The translations under genes and the position numbers were made by a program. From NCBI RefSeq assembly GCF_014646335.1, contig NZ_BMNG01000015.1, forward strand, positions 62,001-126,000: a stretch of 64,000 nt of DNA. Reading direction: 5' to 3'. Shown in pieces: positions 43,825 through 50,902 of the stretch (the first letter of the stretch is position 1; each line of letters opens with the position of its first letter). The notes under the pieces were generated by a model. It did not search any database. It had not been told where the DNA came from and saw only the letters and a list, made by a program, of their open reading frames with translations. This DNA comes from Streptomyces lasiicapitis (GTDB lineage Bacteria > Actinomycetota > Actinomycetes > Streptomycetales > Streptomycetaceae).

Positions 43825-44011
43825 CCGTGGCGGGCGCCTGAGTCGCGATGGCAGGAACGAGGATGTCGACGGTCTTCGGGGGCGGTTGGCTCAACGGAAT
43901 GCGTGCCTGGTCCTTGAACTCGCCGATCTCACATGGATGTTCCTCGATGCGGGCGAGGGTGTCGTGGCGGTGATCCGTCAACCGTTTGCTCAGACGGGAA
44001 GTTCGGTGATG
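43825..44011. other. Gap with a coding-like minus-strand fragment
   Basis: No intact gene. On the minus strand from about 43990 to 43800 the reading DTLARIEEHPCEIGEFKDQA continues into PLSQPPPKTVDILVPAIATQ and looks like real coding sequence, without start or end, so it may be another relic. I do not recognise the family. Confidence 0.3.
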
Positions 44012-44226
44012 CTGAGGGCGCCGTCGAACTCCACGACCCCGAGCACCCCGCATCCCAGTACGCACGCGACTACAAGAAGGCCGTCGCCGCGCGGCTCGCC
44101 GACACCGCCCGCGAAGCCGGCGCCGCCGAGCCTGGACAGCTCGGCGAACAGCTCGCGCTGCTCATCGACAACGCCATCCCCGCCACGGCCGGCGAGGACC
44201 GACGACGGGAGGAAGTGTCCAGTTGA
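44012..44226 (+). pseudogene. C-terminal relic of a TetR regulator
   Basis: The reading GAVELHDPEHPASQYARDYK KAVAARLADTAREAGAAEPG QLGEQLALLIDNAIPAT fits the C-terminal ligand domain of TetR proteins (pattern: A-x-E-x-x-D-P-x-H-P ... A-x-x-A-G ... L-x-x-Q-L-x-L-L). The HTH half is missing and the part between LALL and IDNAIP appears shortened, suggesting an internal deletion too. Confidence 0.55.
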
Positions 44227-44429
44227 CTTGGCACGCCGCGGCCGGGATGGACGCGCTGCCGGTAGCGCGGCTGCTCCCGCTGGTGCGCGACACCAGCCAC
44301 CCGGCACCTGGCCTGGACCTGCTGGCTTTACGGAACTGGGCCGCCCGCCTGCTGAAGGCCGCAGCAGAAGCCGCCGGGGCACCCTGCCACCGTCACCCGA
44401 TCTATGGCCACGCTGAAAATGCTCACTGA
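44223..44429 (+). CDS. Possible small protein of unknown function
   Basis: A 68-codon frame starting with TTG 44223, which overlaps the upstream stop in a TTGA arrangement, with GGAGGAAG ten bases before. Codon use is strongly G/C-ending. The peptide (LDLLALRNWAARLLKAAAEA in its middle) is helical with a Cys/His tail (CHRHPIYGHAENAH). No family is recognised. It overlaps the 3' end of the DinB relic by 7 nt. It could equally be a fragment of a decayed gene. Confidence 0.3.
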   Translation: MTWHAAAGMDALPVARLLPLVRDTSHPAPGLDLLALRNWAARLLKAAAEAAGAPCHRHPIYGHAENAH

Positions 44430-44890
44430 CCGTCAAAGCGTGGTGCCGTAGGAACCAGCGTCATCGGGTTTTGTGACACTGCTTTGGCGGCTCGCTCGAT
44501 CTTCGCGCACTGGGCTTCCCGGAAGGTCGCGTCGCGCTGTGAAGTCGCGTACTGGGCTGTTGTGCCTGTCGACTCGTCGAGTTGTTCGCGCAGGATGTCG
44601 GCGTGGCCTGCGTGCCGGCTCGTCTCGGTGAGCATATGGACCAGGATGTTGAACAGCTTCACGTGAGGGCGTGGCCACCAGGGCACGTGGCCGGGGGAGT
44701 CGATGGCGAGGGCGGTGATCGTCGCGTCTGAGTGCTCCCAGACGCGACGGTAACGGTCGACGATCTCGCCGCGCGTCTCGTGCTCGGTCGCCCACATGTC
44801 GGCACCGTGTTCCCCGGCGTCGTCCCACCGGGGCAGAGGCTCAGGGAACGGCCGGTCGAAGACCTCACCGAAGTACCTGGCCTCGATCAC
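44423..44890 (-). pseudogene. DinB/DUF664 paralogue with an internal N-terminal deletion
   Basis: A 155-codon frame from GTG 44890, nearly identical in pattern to the intact DinB protein at 47909-48493 (EARYFGEVFDRP, WATExETRxEI, DSPGHVPWW, RHAGHADILREQ). Residues 3-54 of the intact protein are missing. The sequence around the start codon is conserved and joins directly to EARYFGEVF. The lost part includes the first metal-ligand His (H50 in GLVKHVATVE), so the four-helix bundle would be incomplete. Confidence 0.8.
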
Positions 44891-45038
44891 GGGGCATGAG
44901 CCTGGCATGCGCCGTCGGCGGGCTCAACCTGCGGTCACCACTGCTGTCTGCCCGCCGCTGGCGGAGCCGAAGCCGTCGAGACTGGAAGCGCGGGCAGCAA
45001 AGGCGGCCGCCGAACCCGTGACGAGCCGACGCTTCAAG

Positions 45039-45818
45039 TTACGCCGTAACTACCGACACCCCCGCGTCACGGAACCGCGCGGCCGTCTCCTCGGAGACAG
45101 CCGTGTCGGTCACCAGCGTGTCCACCCGTTCCGTCTCGCAGATGCGTGCGAACGCGCGGCGGCCCAGTTTTGTCGCGTCGGCCGCGACCACGACCCGTGT
45201 CGCGCTCTCGCACAGCAGCCGGTTGATCGCCGCCTCGTCCTCGTCGTGCGCGGTCGCTCCGTGTACGACGTCGAAGGCGCCGACACCGAGCACCGCGACG
45301 TCCATCGTGATCTGGCTGAGTACGCCGCCGGCGAGCGGGCCCGTGAGTTCGTACGACTGGGGGCGGGCCACCCCGCCGGTCACCACGATCTTGAACTGTG
45401 GTCGCACGGCCAGCTCGTTGGCGATGTTGAGCGCATTGGTCACGATGGTCAACGCCGGTGATCCGGAGGCCAGTTCGGGCCGAACGGCGAGTGCTCGCGC
45501 GACCTCTGTGGTCGTCGTCCCGCCGGTGAGGCCGACTGCCTCGCCCGGGGCGATCGCATCGGCCACCGCCTTCGCGATCCGCTGCTTCTCCGAGGCCTGC
45601 CGGGCGCTCTTGTAGCGCAGCGGCAGCTCGTACGAGACGCCGTGGACGACCGCGCCGCCCCGGGTGCGTACGAGCATCTGCTGCTCGGCGAGCTGGTCGA
45701 AGTCCCGGCGGATGGTCGCGGCCGAGACGCCGAGCTCCGTCGCCGCCTCCTCGACGTCCAGGCGGCCCCGGTCGACGAGCAGTTCAAGGAGCGCCTGCCA
45801 GCGGGCATCGCGCGACAT
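45039..45818 (-). CDS. DeoR-family repressor of the AgaS/aldolase operon
   Basis: A 259-aa regulator; ATG 45818 has GGAGGG five bases upstream. The N-terminal HTH is ARWQALLELLVDRGRLDVEE AATELGVSAATIRRDFDQLA, followed by the sugar-phosphate sensing domain (VGLTGGTTTTEVARAL, VVTGGVARPQSYELTGPLA, VVVAADATKLGRRAFARI). Divergent from the isomerase gene. It should respond to a phosphorylated (amino) sugar made by the pathway. Confidence 0.92.
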   Translation of the reverse strand: MSRDARWQALLELLVDRGRLDVEEAATELGVSAATIRRDFDQLAEQQMLVRTRGGAVVHGVSYELPLRYKSARQASEKQRIAKAVADAIAPGEAVGLTGGTTTTEVARALAVRPELASGSPALTIVTNALNIANELAVRPQFKIVVTGGVARPQSYELTGPLAGGVLSQITMDVAVLGVGAFDVVHGATAHDEDEAAINRLLCESATRVVVAADATKLGRRAFARICETERVDTLVTDTAVSEETAARFRDAGVSVVTA

Positions 45819-45887
45819 CCGCACCCTCCACTCAGTTCCCACGCACGGTCTGTTCACTGTCCGTGATGACCTTAACCCACGAGTGAA

Positions 45888-45933
45888 TGCTTGATTGTGC
45901 TTGAAACATGGCTATAGATTGCAGAAACAAGCA
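45888..45933. promoter_or_regulatory. DeoR-type operator cluster
   Basis: TGCTTGA repeats at 45888-45894 and 45898-45904, exactly one helical turn apart, and an inverted half site CAAGCA follows at 45928-45933 across an AT-rich TATAGATT. The cluster lies between the divergent DeoR and AgaS starts. Confidence 0.65.
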
Positions 45934-45977
45934 TCGGGGCGTCATGGGGCGCCAGACTCGCAGGGTGGAAGCCGGCC

Positions 45978-46862
45978 ATGAGCCATGCCGAGAACGAACT
46001 GATGAGCCAGCCCGAGTGCTGGGCACGTACCGCCGAACTGGCGGCGCGGTACAAGGACGTGCTGTCCGCGCCCGGCGAGCGGGTCGCCGTGGTGGGCTGC
46101 GGTACGTCCTTCTTCATGGCGCAGGCCGTCGCCGCGCTCCGCGAGGGCGCCGGCCTGGGGGAGACCGACGCCTTCGCTGCCTCCGAGTTCCCCGCGGCAC
46201 GCTCGTACGACCGGGTCATCGCCCTGACCCGCTCCGGCACCACGACCGAGGTGCTCGACCTGCTGGCGCGGCTGCGCGGCAGCGTCCCCAACACCGCGAT
46301 CACCGCCGACCCCGCCACCCCGGTGATGAGCGCGGCGGACGACCTCGTGGTCCTCGACTTCGCCGACGAGCAGTCCGTCGTCCAGACCCGCTTCGCCACC
46401 AGCGCCCTGACCCTGCTCCGCACCCATCTCGGCCTGCACACCGAACAGGCCGTCGCCGACGCCCGCACCGCGCTCGCCGAGCCGCTGCCCGAAGGGCTCG
46501 TGGAGTGCTCCCAGTTCACCTTCCTCGGCCAGGGCTGGACCAACGGCCTCGCCCAGGAGGCCGCGCTGAAGATGCGTGAGGCGTCGTTGTCCTGGACCGA
46601 GGCGTACCCGGCCATGGAGTACCGCCACGGCCCCATCAGCATCTCCACCGACACCACCGCGACCTGGATGCTCGGCACGGCACCGGCGGGGCTCGCCGAG
46701 GAGGTCGAGGCGACGGGCGCGCGGTGGATCGAGGGCACCCTCGACCCCCTGGCCGAACTCGTGCGCGCCCAGCGCCTGGCCGTCGCGGTCGCCGCCTTCC
46801 GCGGCCTCGACCCGGACCAGCCGCGCCATCTGCGCCGATCCGTCGTCCTCGACGCCCGCTGA
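45978..46862 (+). CDS. agaS: SIS-domain sugar isomerase/deaminase (AgaS-like)
   Basis: A 294-aa cytoplasmic protein with two SIS domains. Phosphosugar-binding motifs are VAVVGCGTSFFMAQAVA and IALTRSGTTTEVLDLLARL in the first domain and FLGQGWTNGLAQEAALKMRE in the second, followed by EAYPAMEYRHGPISIS. This is the GlmS-like isomerase half typical of AgaS/FrlB-type enzymes, which act on galactosamine-6-phosphate or fructosamine-6-phosphate. Next to a class II aldolase and a DeoR regulator, the route amino-sugar phosphate to tagatose-6-phosphate is the best guess. A kinase and uptake system are not in the window. Confidence 0.82.
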   Translation: MSHAENELMSQPECWARTAELAARYKDVLSAPGERVAVVGCGTSFFMAQAVAALREGAGLGETDAFAASEFPAARSYDRVIALTRSGTTTEVLDLLARLRGSVPNTAITADPATPVMSAADDLVVLDFADEQSVVQTRFATSALTLLRTHLGLHTEQAVADARTALAEPLPEGLVECSQFTFLGQGWTNGLAQEAALKMREASLSWTEAYPAMEYRHGPISISTDTTATWMLGTAPAGLAEEVEATGARWIEGTLDPLAELVRAQRLAVAVAAFRGLDPDQPRHLRRSVVLDAR

Positions 46863-46882
46863 CCGGGACGGGAGGAGACCTG

Positions 46883-47740
46883 ATGCCGCTGGCACAGACC
46901 GGCACCCTCGTCGCCGAGGCCGCCGCCAAGCGCCGCGCCGTCGCGGCCTTCAACATCATCACCCTCGAACACGCCGAGGCCGTCGTCGCAGGCGCCGAGG
47001 CCGCCGAGTCCCCGGTGGTGCTCCAGATCAGCGAGAACGCGGTCACCTACCGCTACGGGCGCATCCTGCCGCTCGCCCGCGCCGCGCTCGCCCTCGCCGA
47101 GGCCGCGAAGGTGCCGGTCGCCCTGCACCTCGATCACGTCAAACAGGACGCGCTGCTGCGGCAGGCCGCCGACGCCGGTTTCAGCTCCGTGATGTACGAC
47201 GCGTCCCATCTGCCCTACCACCGGAACCTGACCGCGACCCGCGCCGCCGCCGACTGGGCGCACAGCCAAGGCCTTTGGGTGGAGGCGGAGTTGGGGCAGG
47301 TCGGCGGGAAGGACGGCAAGCCGCCGCTGGACGCGCACGCTCCCGGCGCGCGCACCGGTCCCGAGGAGGCCTGCCAGTTCACCGCCGAGACCGGCATCGA
47401 CGCGCTCGCCGTCGCCATCGGCAGCTCGCACGCCATGACCTCACGCACGGCCGCCCTGGACCACGCCCTGCTCACCCGGCTCGACGAGGCGCTGCGGGTG
47501 CCCCTGGTCCTGCACGGCTCCTCCGGCGTCCCGGACGACGAGCTGGCCCGCGCGGTCTCGGGCGGCATCGCCAAGGTCAACATCGGCACGGCCCTGAACA
47601 TCGCCATGACCAACGCGATCCGCGCCTACCTCGCCGACCACCCCAAGGCAGTGGATACCCGCAGCTACCTGACCGTGGGCCGCCAGGCCATGGCCACAAC
47701 CGCCACGCGTCTGATGGGGGTGCTGAACGCAGACGTCTGA
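46883..47740 (+). CDS. Class II fructose/tagatose-bisphosphate aldolase
   Basis: A 285-aa zinc aldolase; ATG 46883 follows GGAGGAGAC, 20 nt after the agaS-like gene. Zinc and substrate residues are visible: the catalytic Asp and zinc His in ALHLDHVKQ, SSVMYDASHLPYHRN, WVEAELGQVGG, and the zinc His residues in IGSSHAM and LVLHGSSGVPDDE, followed by KVNIGTALN. Length and motifs match KbaY/GatY/FbaA-type enzymes. It cleaves ketose-1,6-bisphosphate into DHAP and glyceraldehyde-3-phosphate. The partner suggests tagatose-1,6-bisphosphate as substrate. Confidence 0.88.
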   Translation: MPLAQTGTLVAEAAAKRRAVAAFNIITLEHAEAVVAGAEAAESPVVLQISENAVTYRYGRILPLARAALALAEAAKVPVALHLDHVKQDALLRQAADAGFSSVMYDASHLPYHRNLTATRAAADWAHSQGLWVEAELGQVGGKDGKPPLDAHAPGARTGPEEACQFTAETGIDALAVAIGSSHAMTSRTAALDHALLTRLDEALRVPLVLHGSSGVPDDELARAVSGGIAKVNIGTALNIAMTNAIRAYLADHPKAVDTRSYLTVGRQAMATTATRLMGVLNADV

Positions 47741-47751
47741 GCCCGTGAAGC

Positions 47752-47876
47752 GGCGATGCGCGGTGACGGGCGGCGTGCCGAACGTCGGTGGCAGATGCCG
47801 CCAGGCACAGCCGCCGGTCAGCGCGCACACCACTGTCGTGAACACGGCCCGCTCGTCACACGGAGCGGTCCCACCA
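47752..47876 (-). mobile_element. N-terminal remnant of an IS5-type transposase
   Basis: On the minus strand: CDERAVFTTVVCALTGGCAW RHLPPTFGTPPVTAHRRF, the N-terminal region of IS5-group transposases (pattern: x-G-C-A-W-R-x-L-P-P-x-F-G). The catalytic part and the ends of the element are missing. Confidence 0.7.
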
Positions 47877-47908
47877 CCTTGCGGACGACCAGCGACCTCT
47901 AGGCCCCT

Positions 47909-48493
47909 CTAAGCCTTGACCGGTGCGGCCGACCTGGCGGCCTGCTCGATCTTCGCGCAGTAGGCCGCACGGGCTTCCTCGTCGATCTGCTGCTCGTTAT
48001 CGGGGCGCACCCCGGTCCGGCCGTCGACGCTCTCGCGCAGGATGTCGGCGTGCCCGGCATGCCGGATGGACTCGCCGAGGACATGGACCATGATGGCGAA
48101 CAGGTTCGTGTTGGGAGAAGGCTCCGGCCACCACGGCACGTGGCCGGGGGCGTCGAGGGGAAGCTCGTCGATCGTCGCGTCCGAGTGTTCCCACGTGCGC
48201 CGATAGAACCCGATGATCTCTTCGCGGGTCTCGTCCTCGGTCGCCCACTGATCGCTGCCGTCGTAGTCCTGCCACCGGCACAGCGGTTCCGGGGAAGGGC
48301 GGTCGAAGACCTCGCCGAAGTACCTGGCCTCGACGGTGGCCACGTGTTTGACCAGGCCGAGGAGGTTGGTCCCGGTCGCGGTCAAAGGCCGGCGGGCGTC
48401 GTACTCGGACAAGCCGTCGAGTTTCCAGAGCAGCGCCTCGCGGTCCCGCCGCAGTCTCCCGTGCAGGTTGTCCTTCGCGAAATCATCGATCAT
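47909..48493 (-). CDS. DinB/DUF664 (mycothiol-dependent-type) family protein
   Basis: A 194-aa protein; ATG 48493 starts the typical MIDDFAKDNLHGRLRRDREA. The DinB four-helix bundle has the metal His residues in GLVKHVATVEARYFGEV (H50) and SIRHAGHADILRE. Members of this group are thiol-dependent transferases, in actinobacteria often using mycothiol, for detoxification. A truncated paralogue lies at 44423-44890. It stands alone between an IS5 remnant and a VOC gene. Confidence 0.85.
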   Translation of the reverse strand: MIDDFAKDNLHGRLRRDREALLWKLDGLSEYDARRPLTATGTNLLGLVKHVATVEARYFGEVFDRPSPEPLCRWQDYDGSDQWATEDETREEIIGFYRRTWEHSDATIDELPLDAPGHVPWWPEPSPNTNLFAIMVHVLGESIRHAGHADILRESVDGRTGVRPDNEQQIDEEARAAYCAKIEQAARSAAPVKA

Positions 48494-48532
48494 GCGGCAT
48501 GAGCTTGCCATGGGGTCACGTGAGACGACCTC

Positions 48533-48943
48533 TCAGTCGCGCTCGGGCCAAGTCGGGCCCTGGTCGGTCCAGATGACGCCCTTGTTGCGGCACAGGCAGA
48601 AGGGGTGGCCGATCGGGTCGGTGTAGATCCGCCAGCCGTAGCCGTTGGGGCCGATGAAGTCCTGCCTCAGCGTCGCGCCGAGGTCGAGGACGCGGCGCTG
48701 CTCGGGCTCGATCTCGTCCACTTCGAAGTCGAGGTGGAACTGCTTGGGGTGCTCGCTGTCGGGCCACTGCGGAGCGCGGTAGTCGTCCACCCGGATGAAT
48801 GCCAGCTCGATCTCGCCGAACTGGATGCCGGCCCAGTCCTCGGAGCTGCCTTCCTTGACCGGACGGCCCGTCACCTCGGAGTAGAAAGCCGCCAGCTTCA
48901 TCGTGTCCGGGCAGTCGATAATGAAATCGGTGAGTCGCAGCAT
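48533..48943 (-). CDS. VOC-family protein
   Basis: A 136-aa glyoxalase-fold protein (ATG 48943): MLRLTDFIIDCPDTMKLAAF YSEVTGRPV at the start, FHLDFEVDEIEPEQRRVLDLGAT in the middle and YTDPIGHPFCLCRN at the end. The His in QFHLDFEV and Glu/His near the C-terminus correspond to usual ligands. Function unspecified; such proteins act in resistance or as small enzymes. Confidence 0.82.
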   Translation of the reverse strand: MLRLTDFIIDCPDTMKLAAFYSEVTGRPVKEGSSEDWAGIQFGEIELAFIRVDDYRAPQWPDSEHPKQFHLDFEVDEIEPEQRRVLDLGATLRQDFIGPNGYGWRIYTDPIGHPFCLCRNKGVIWTDQGPTWPERD

Positions 48944-49040
48944 CCCGTGATCTTGCCACAAGCTCACGCCCGACTTCGAGAGCAGGATCTAAGCAGCTCC
49001 GCTGAGGTGCGGGAACAAAAAGTTCCCGGGGCGAGCGGCA

Positions 49041-49733
49041 TCACCCCGGCCCCGTGCGGCCGCCTCCCGGCCCTGTGCGGCTGCCCCGCGCGCTCAGTGC
49101 GCGGATCGGCCCGATCAGCGTCCGATAGACCGGCCGCACCACACGGCCGGAAAGACGCCGGTGCCGTTCCTCCTGCCAGACCCTCGCCCTGCGATGTGCC
49201 GCGATGGGCGACCACCGATCCGGATCCGGGGGCTGGGACGTGTGGAATTCGACGCGGCAGAGGTGCTTCGTACTGACGAAGCCGTACTGACTGGGGCTGA
49301 CGAGCCGCACCGGAGCGCCGTGGTCGCCGTCGAGCGGGCGCCCGTCGAGACGGTCGGCGATGAGTACGTCGTCGGCCAAGGCGTCCTCGAGCAGCACGAT
49401 CGACCGGTGGCCGTCGAGACCTTCGAAGACGACGTGGCTGATGGACGTGCCCGGCGCGAGCAGCGGTTCGACCTGTGTGCGGTAGAGGGCCCCGAACTTG
49501 ACTCCTTCCCACAGCAGATCGGTGGCCGACCATCCGGCGACGCAGTGGAAGTCGGCTCTGAGCTCTTGTCGCGGCAGCTTCGCGAGGCCGGCCACGGACA
49601 GGGTGAAGTCCTCGGTCAGGGCTCCGCTCATCTCGATCACCGGGTCGGCGGGGACGGGCGGAGGCGGGTGCTGGAGATGGGTGCCGAAGCGTGGGAATCC
49701 GTCGACTCCACGCTGGCCTGGGGGAAGCGTCAT
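49041..49733 (-). CDS. Molybdopterin-dependent oxidoreductase domain protein (sulfite-oxidase-like)
   Basis: A 230-aa protein; ATG 49733 follows GGAGAATC. It consists of essentially one Oxidored_molyb domain: SVAGLAKLPRQEL, then FHCVAGWSATDLLWEGVKFG with C64 as the expected Mo ligand, GLDGHRSIVLLEDALADDVL, DGDHGAPVRLVSPSQYGFVS and KHLCRVEF. No Tat signal and no dimerisation domain are seen; the C-terminal 50 residues are an Arg/Gly-rich tail (SRTGPGGGRTGPG). It resembles short cytoplasmic SUOX-like proteins of actinobacteria. Substrate unknown. It is divergent from a MerR gene. Confidence 0.8.
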   Translation of the reverse strand: MTLPPGQRGVDGFPRFGTHLQHPPPPVPADPVIEMSGALTEDFTLSVAGLAKLPRQELRADFHCVAGWSATDLLWEGVKFGALYRTQVEPLLAPGTSISHVVFEGLDGHRSIVLLEDALADDVLIADRLDGRPLDGDHGAPVRLVSPSQYGFVSTKHLCRVEFHTSQPPDPDRWSPIAAHRRARVWQEERHRRLSGRVVRPVYRTLIGPIRALSARGSRTGPGGGRTGPG

Positions 49734-49815
49734 GGCGATTCTCCATCGGGTGCGACCGAAGTGCCTGGACGGGTCGGGCGGGAGGGGCAGGTGAGGCGGG
49801 TGGGGCGACTGTAGC

Positions 49816-49857
49816 CCGGCTCCGGTGAACCTCCCCCCAACCGCTCACCGGAGCCGG
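49816..49857. promoter_or_regulatory. Long perfect inverted repeat between the SUOX-like and MerR genes
   Basis: CCGGCTCCGGTGA (49816-49828) and TCACCGGAGCCGG (49845-49857) are perfect 13-bp arms with a 16-nt spacer in a divergent promoter region. It may be an operator or a transcription-insulating hairpin. The MerR start is 82 bp to the right. Confidence 0.55.
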
Positions 49858-49939
49858 ACGTCCGGCCGCCGCCTCGCGGCGTCGGGCCGACACTTCGTAC
49901 GCTAGGACCTCCACCGCACAGGAGATTCAAGGGGCTGAG

Positions 49940-50902
49940 ATGCAAGTCACTTGGTCGATCGGGGAACTTGCCACGCGTACGGGGTTGTCGGTGAAGGCCA
50001 TCCGCTATTACACCGACGTCGGCCTGCTGCCGACGGCCCCGCGCAGCCAGGGAGGCCATCGCCGCTACCCGCCGCAGGCGCTGGAACAGCTCCAGTTGGT
50101 ACGGCAGTTGCGCGCCCTTGACGTGCCGATCGCGGCCATCACCGACGTCGCGACGGGGGAGTCCCGTCTCGGTGAGCTGGTTGCCGAGCAACTGGAGAGC
50201 ACGCAGACGCAGTTGGCGGAACTGCGGTGGCGCGAGGCGGCGTTGCAGGCACTGGAGGAGTGCCACGGCCCGGAGCGACTGCGCCGCCTGCACCTGCTGG
50301 CCAGGGTCCAGCGCCGACCGCGGGACACCGCGGACTTCACCCGGGCGTGGCAGCGCGTCCTGCCCAAGAGTCTGCCGCCGCGCCTGGCCGACACCGTCAT
50401 GGCACAGGCCGTTCCCGAGCTGCCGCTCGACCCCACACCCGATGCCGTACTGGCCTACGCGGAGCTGCACTTGCTCATGGCGGAGCCCGCGTTCCTGGAC
50501 TACTGGGCCGCGTCCCACGTGCCGGACAAGGCATCGATGTACGCGGCGCTGCTCGACGCCTCGGTGTGGGCCACGCCCGCCGTCGCCGCCGGGCGCGCAC
50601 CGCACAGGTGCGAGGCGCTGGACGCCTTCTGCCGTGCCTGCGCCCGAGCCCTCGACATGGACGACACCTCCGACTTCCGCGCGTTCATGGCCGCGGGCGT
50701 GCAGACCACAGTTCCTCTGATCCGCCGCTACTGGCAGCATCTGGAAGCCCTCACCACCGCCCCCGGGCCGAGCCTGGGACGGACGCACTGCTGGCTGTCG
50801 GAAGGGGTCATCGCCGAATACGGCGACGGGCGGCCGGGCGGAGCGTCACTCGTCGAAGACACCAAGGCGGTGCGCGATGGCCGCCGCCTCCCCTCGGCCT
50901 GA
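49940..50902 (+). CDS. MerR-family regulator
   Basis: A 320-aa protein. The N-terminal winged HTH is SIGELATRTGLSVKAIRYYT DVGLLPTAPRSQGGHRRYPP, then a coiled-coil (about residues 75-120). The C-terminal 200 residues form a TipAS-like or unknown helical ligand domain. The length is well above simple metal-type MerR proteins, which suggests drug or small-molecule sensing. Its 3' end overlaps the convergent LAL gene by 57 nt. Confidence 0.88.
   Translation: MQVTWSIGELATRTGLSVKAIRYYTDVGLLPTAPRSQGGHRRYPPQALEQLQLVRQLRALDVPIAAITDVATGESRLGELVAEQLESTQTQLAELRWREAALQALEECHGPERLRRLHLLARVQRRPRDTADFTRAWQRVLPKSLPPRLADTVMAQAVPELPLDPTPDAVLAYAELHLLMAEPAFLDYWAASHVPDKASMYAALLDASVWATPAVAAGRAPHRCEALDAFCRACARALDMDDTSDFRAFMAAGVQTTVPLIRRYWQHLEALTTAPGPSLGRTHCWLSEGVIAEYGDGRPGGASLVEDTKAVRDGRRLPSA

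Noticed and set aside
45037..45051. Perfect palindrome AGTTACG-C-CGTAACT
   Set aside because: It overlaps the stop codon of the DeoR gene rather than a promoter; probably chance or a minor terminator element.
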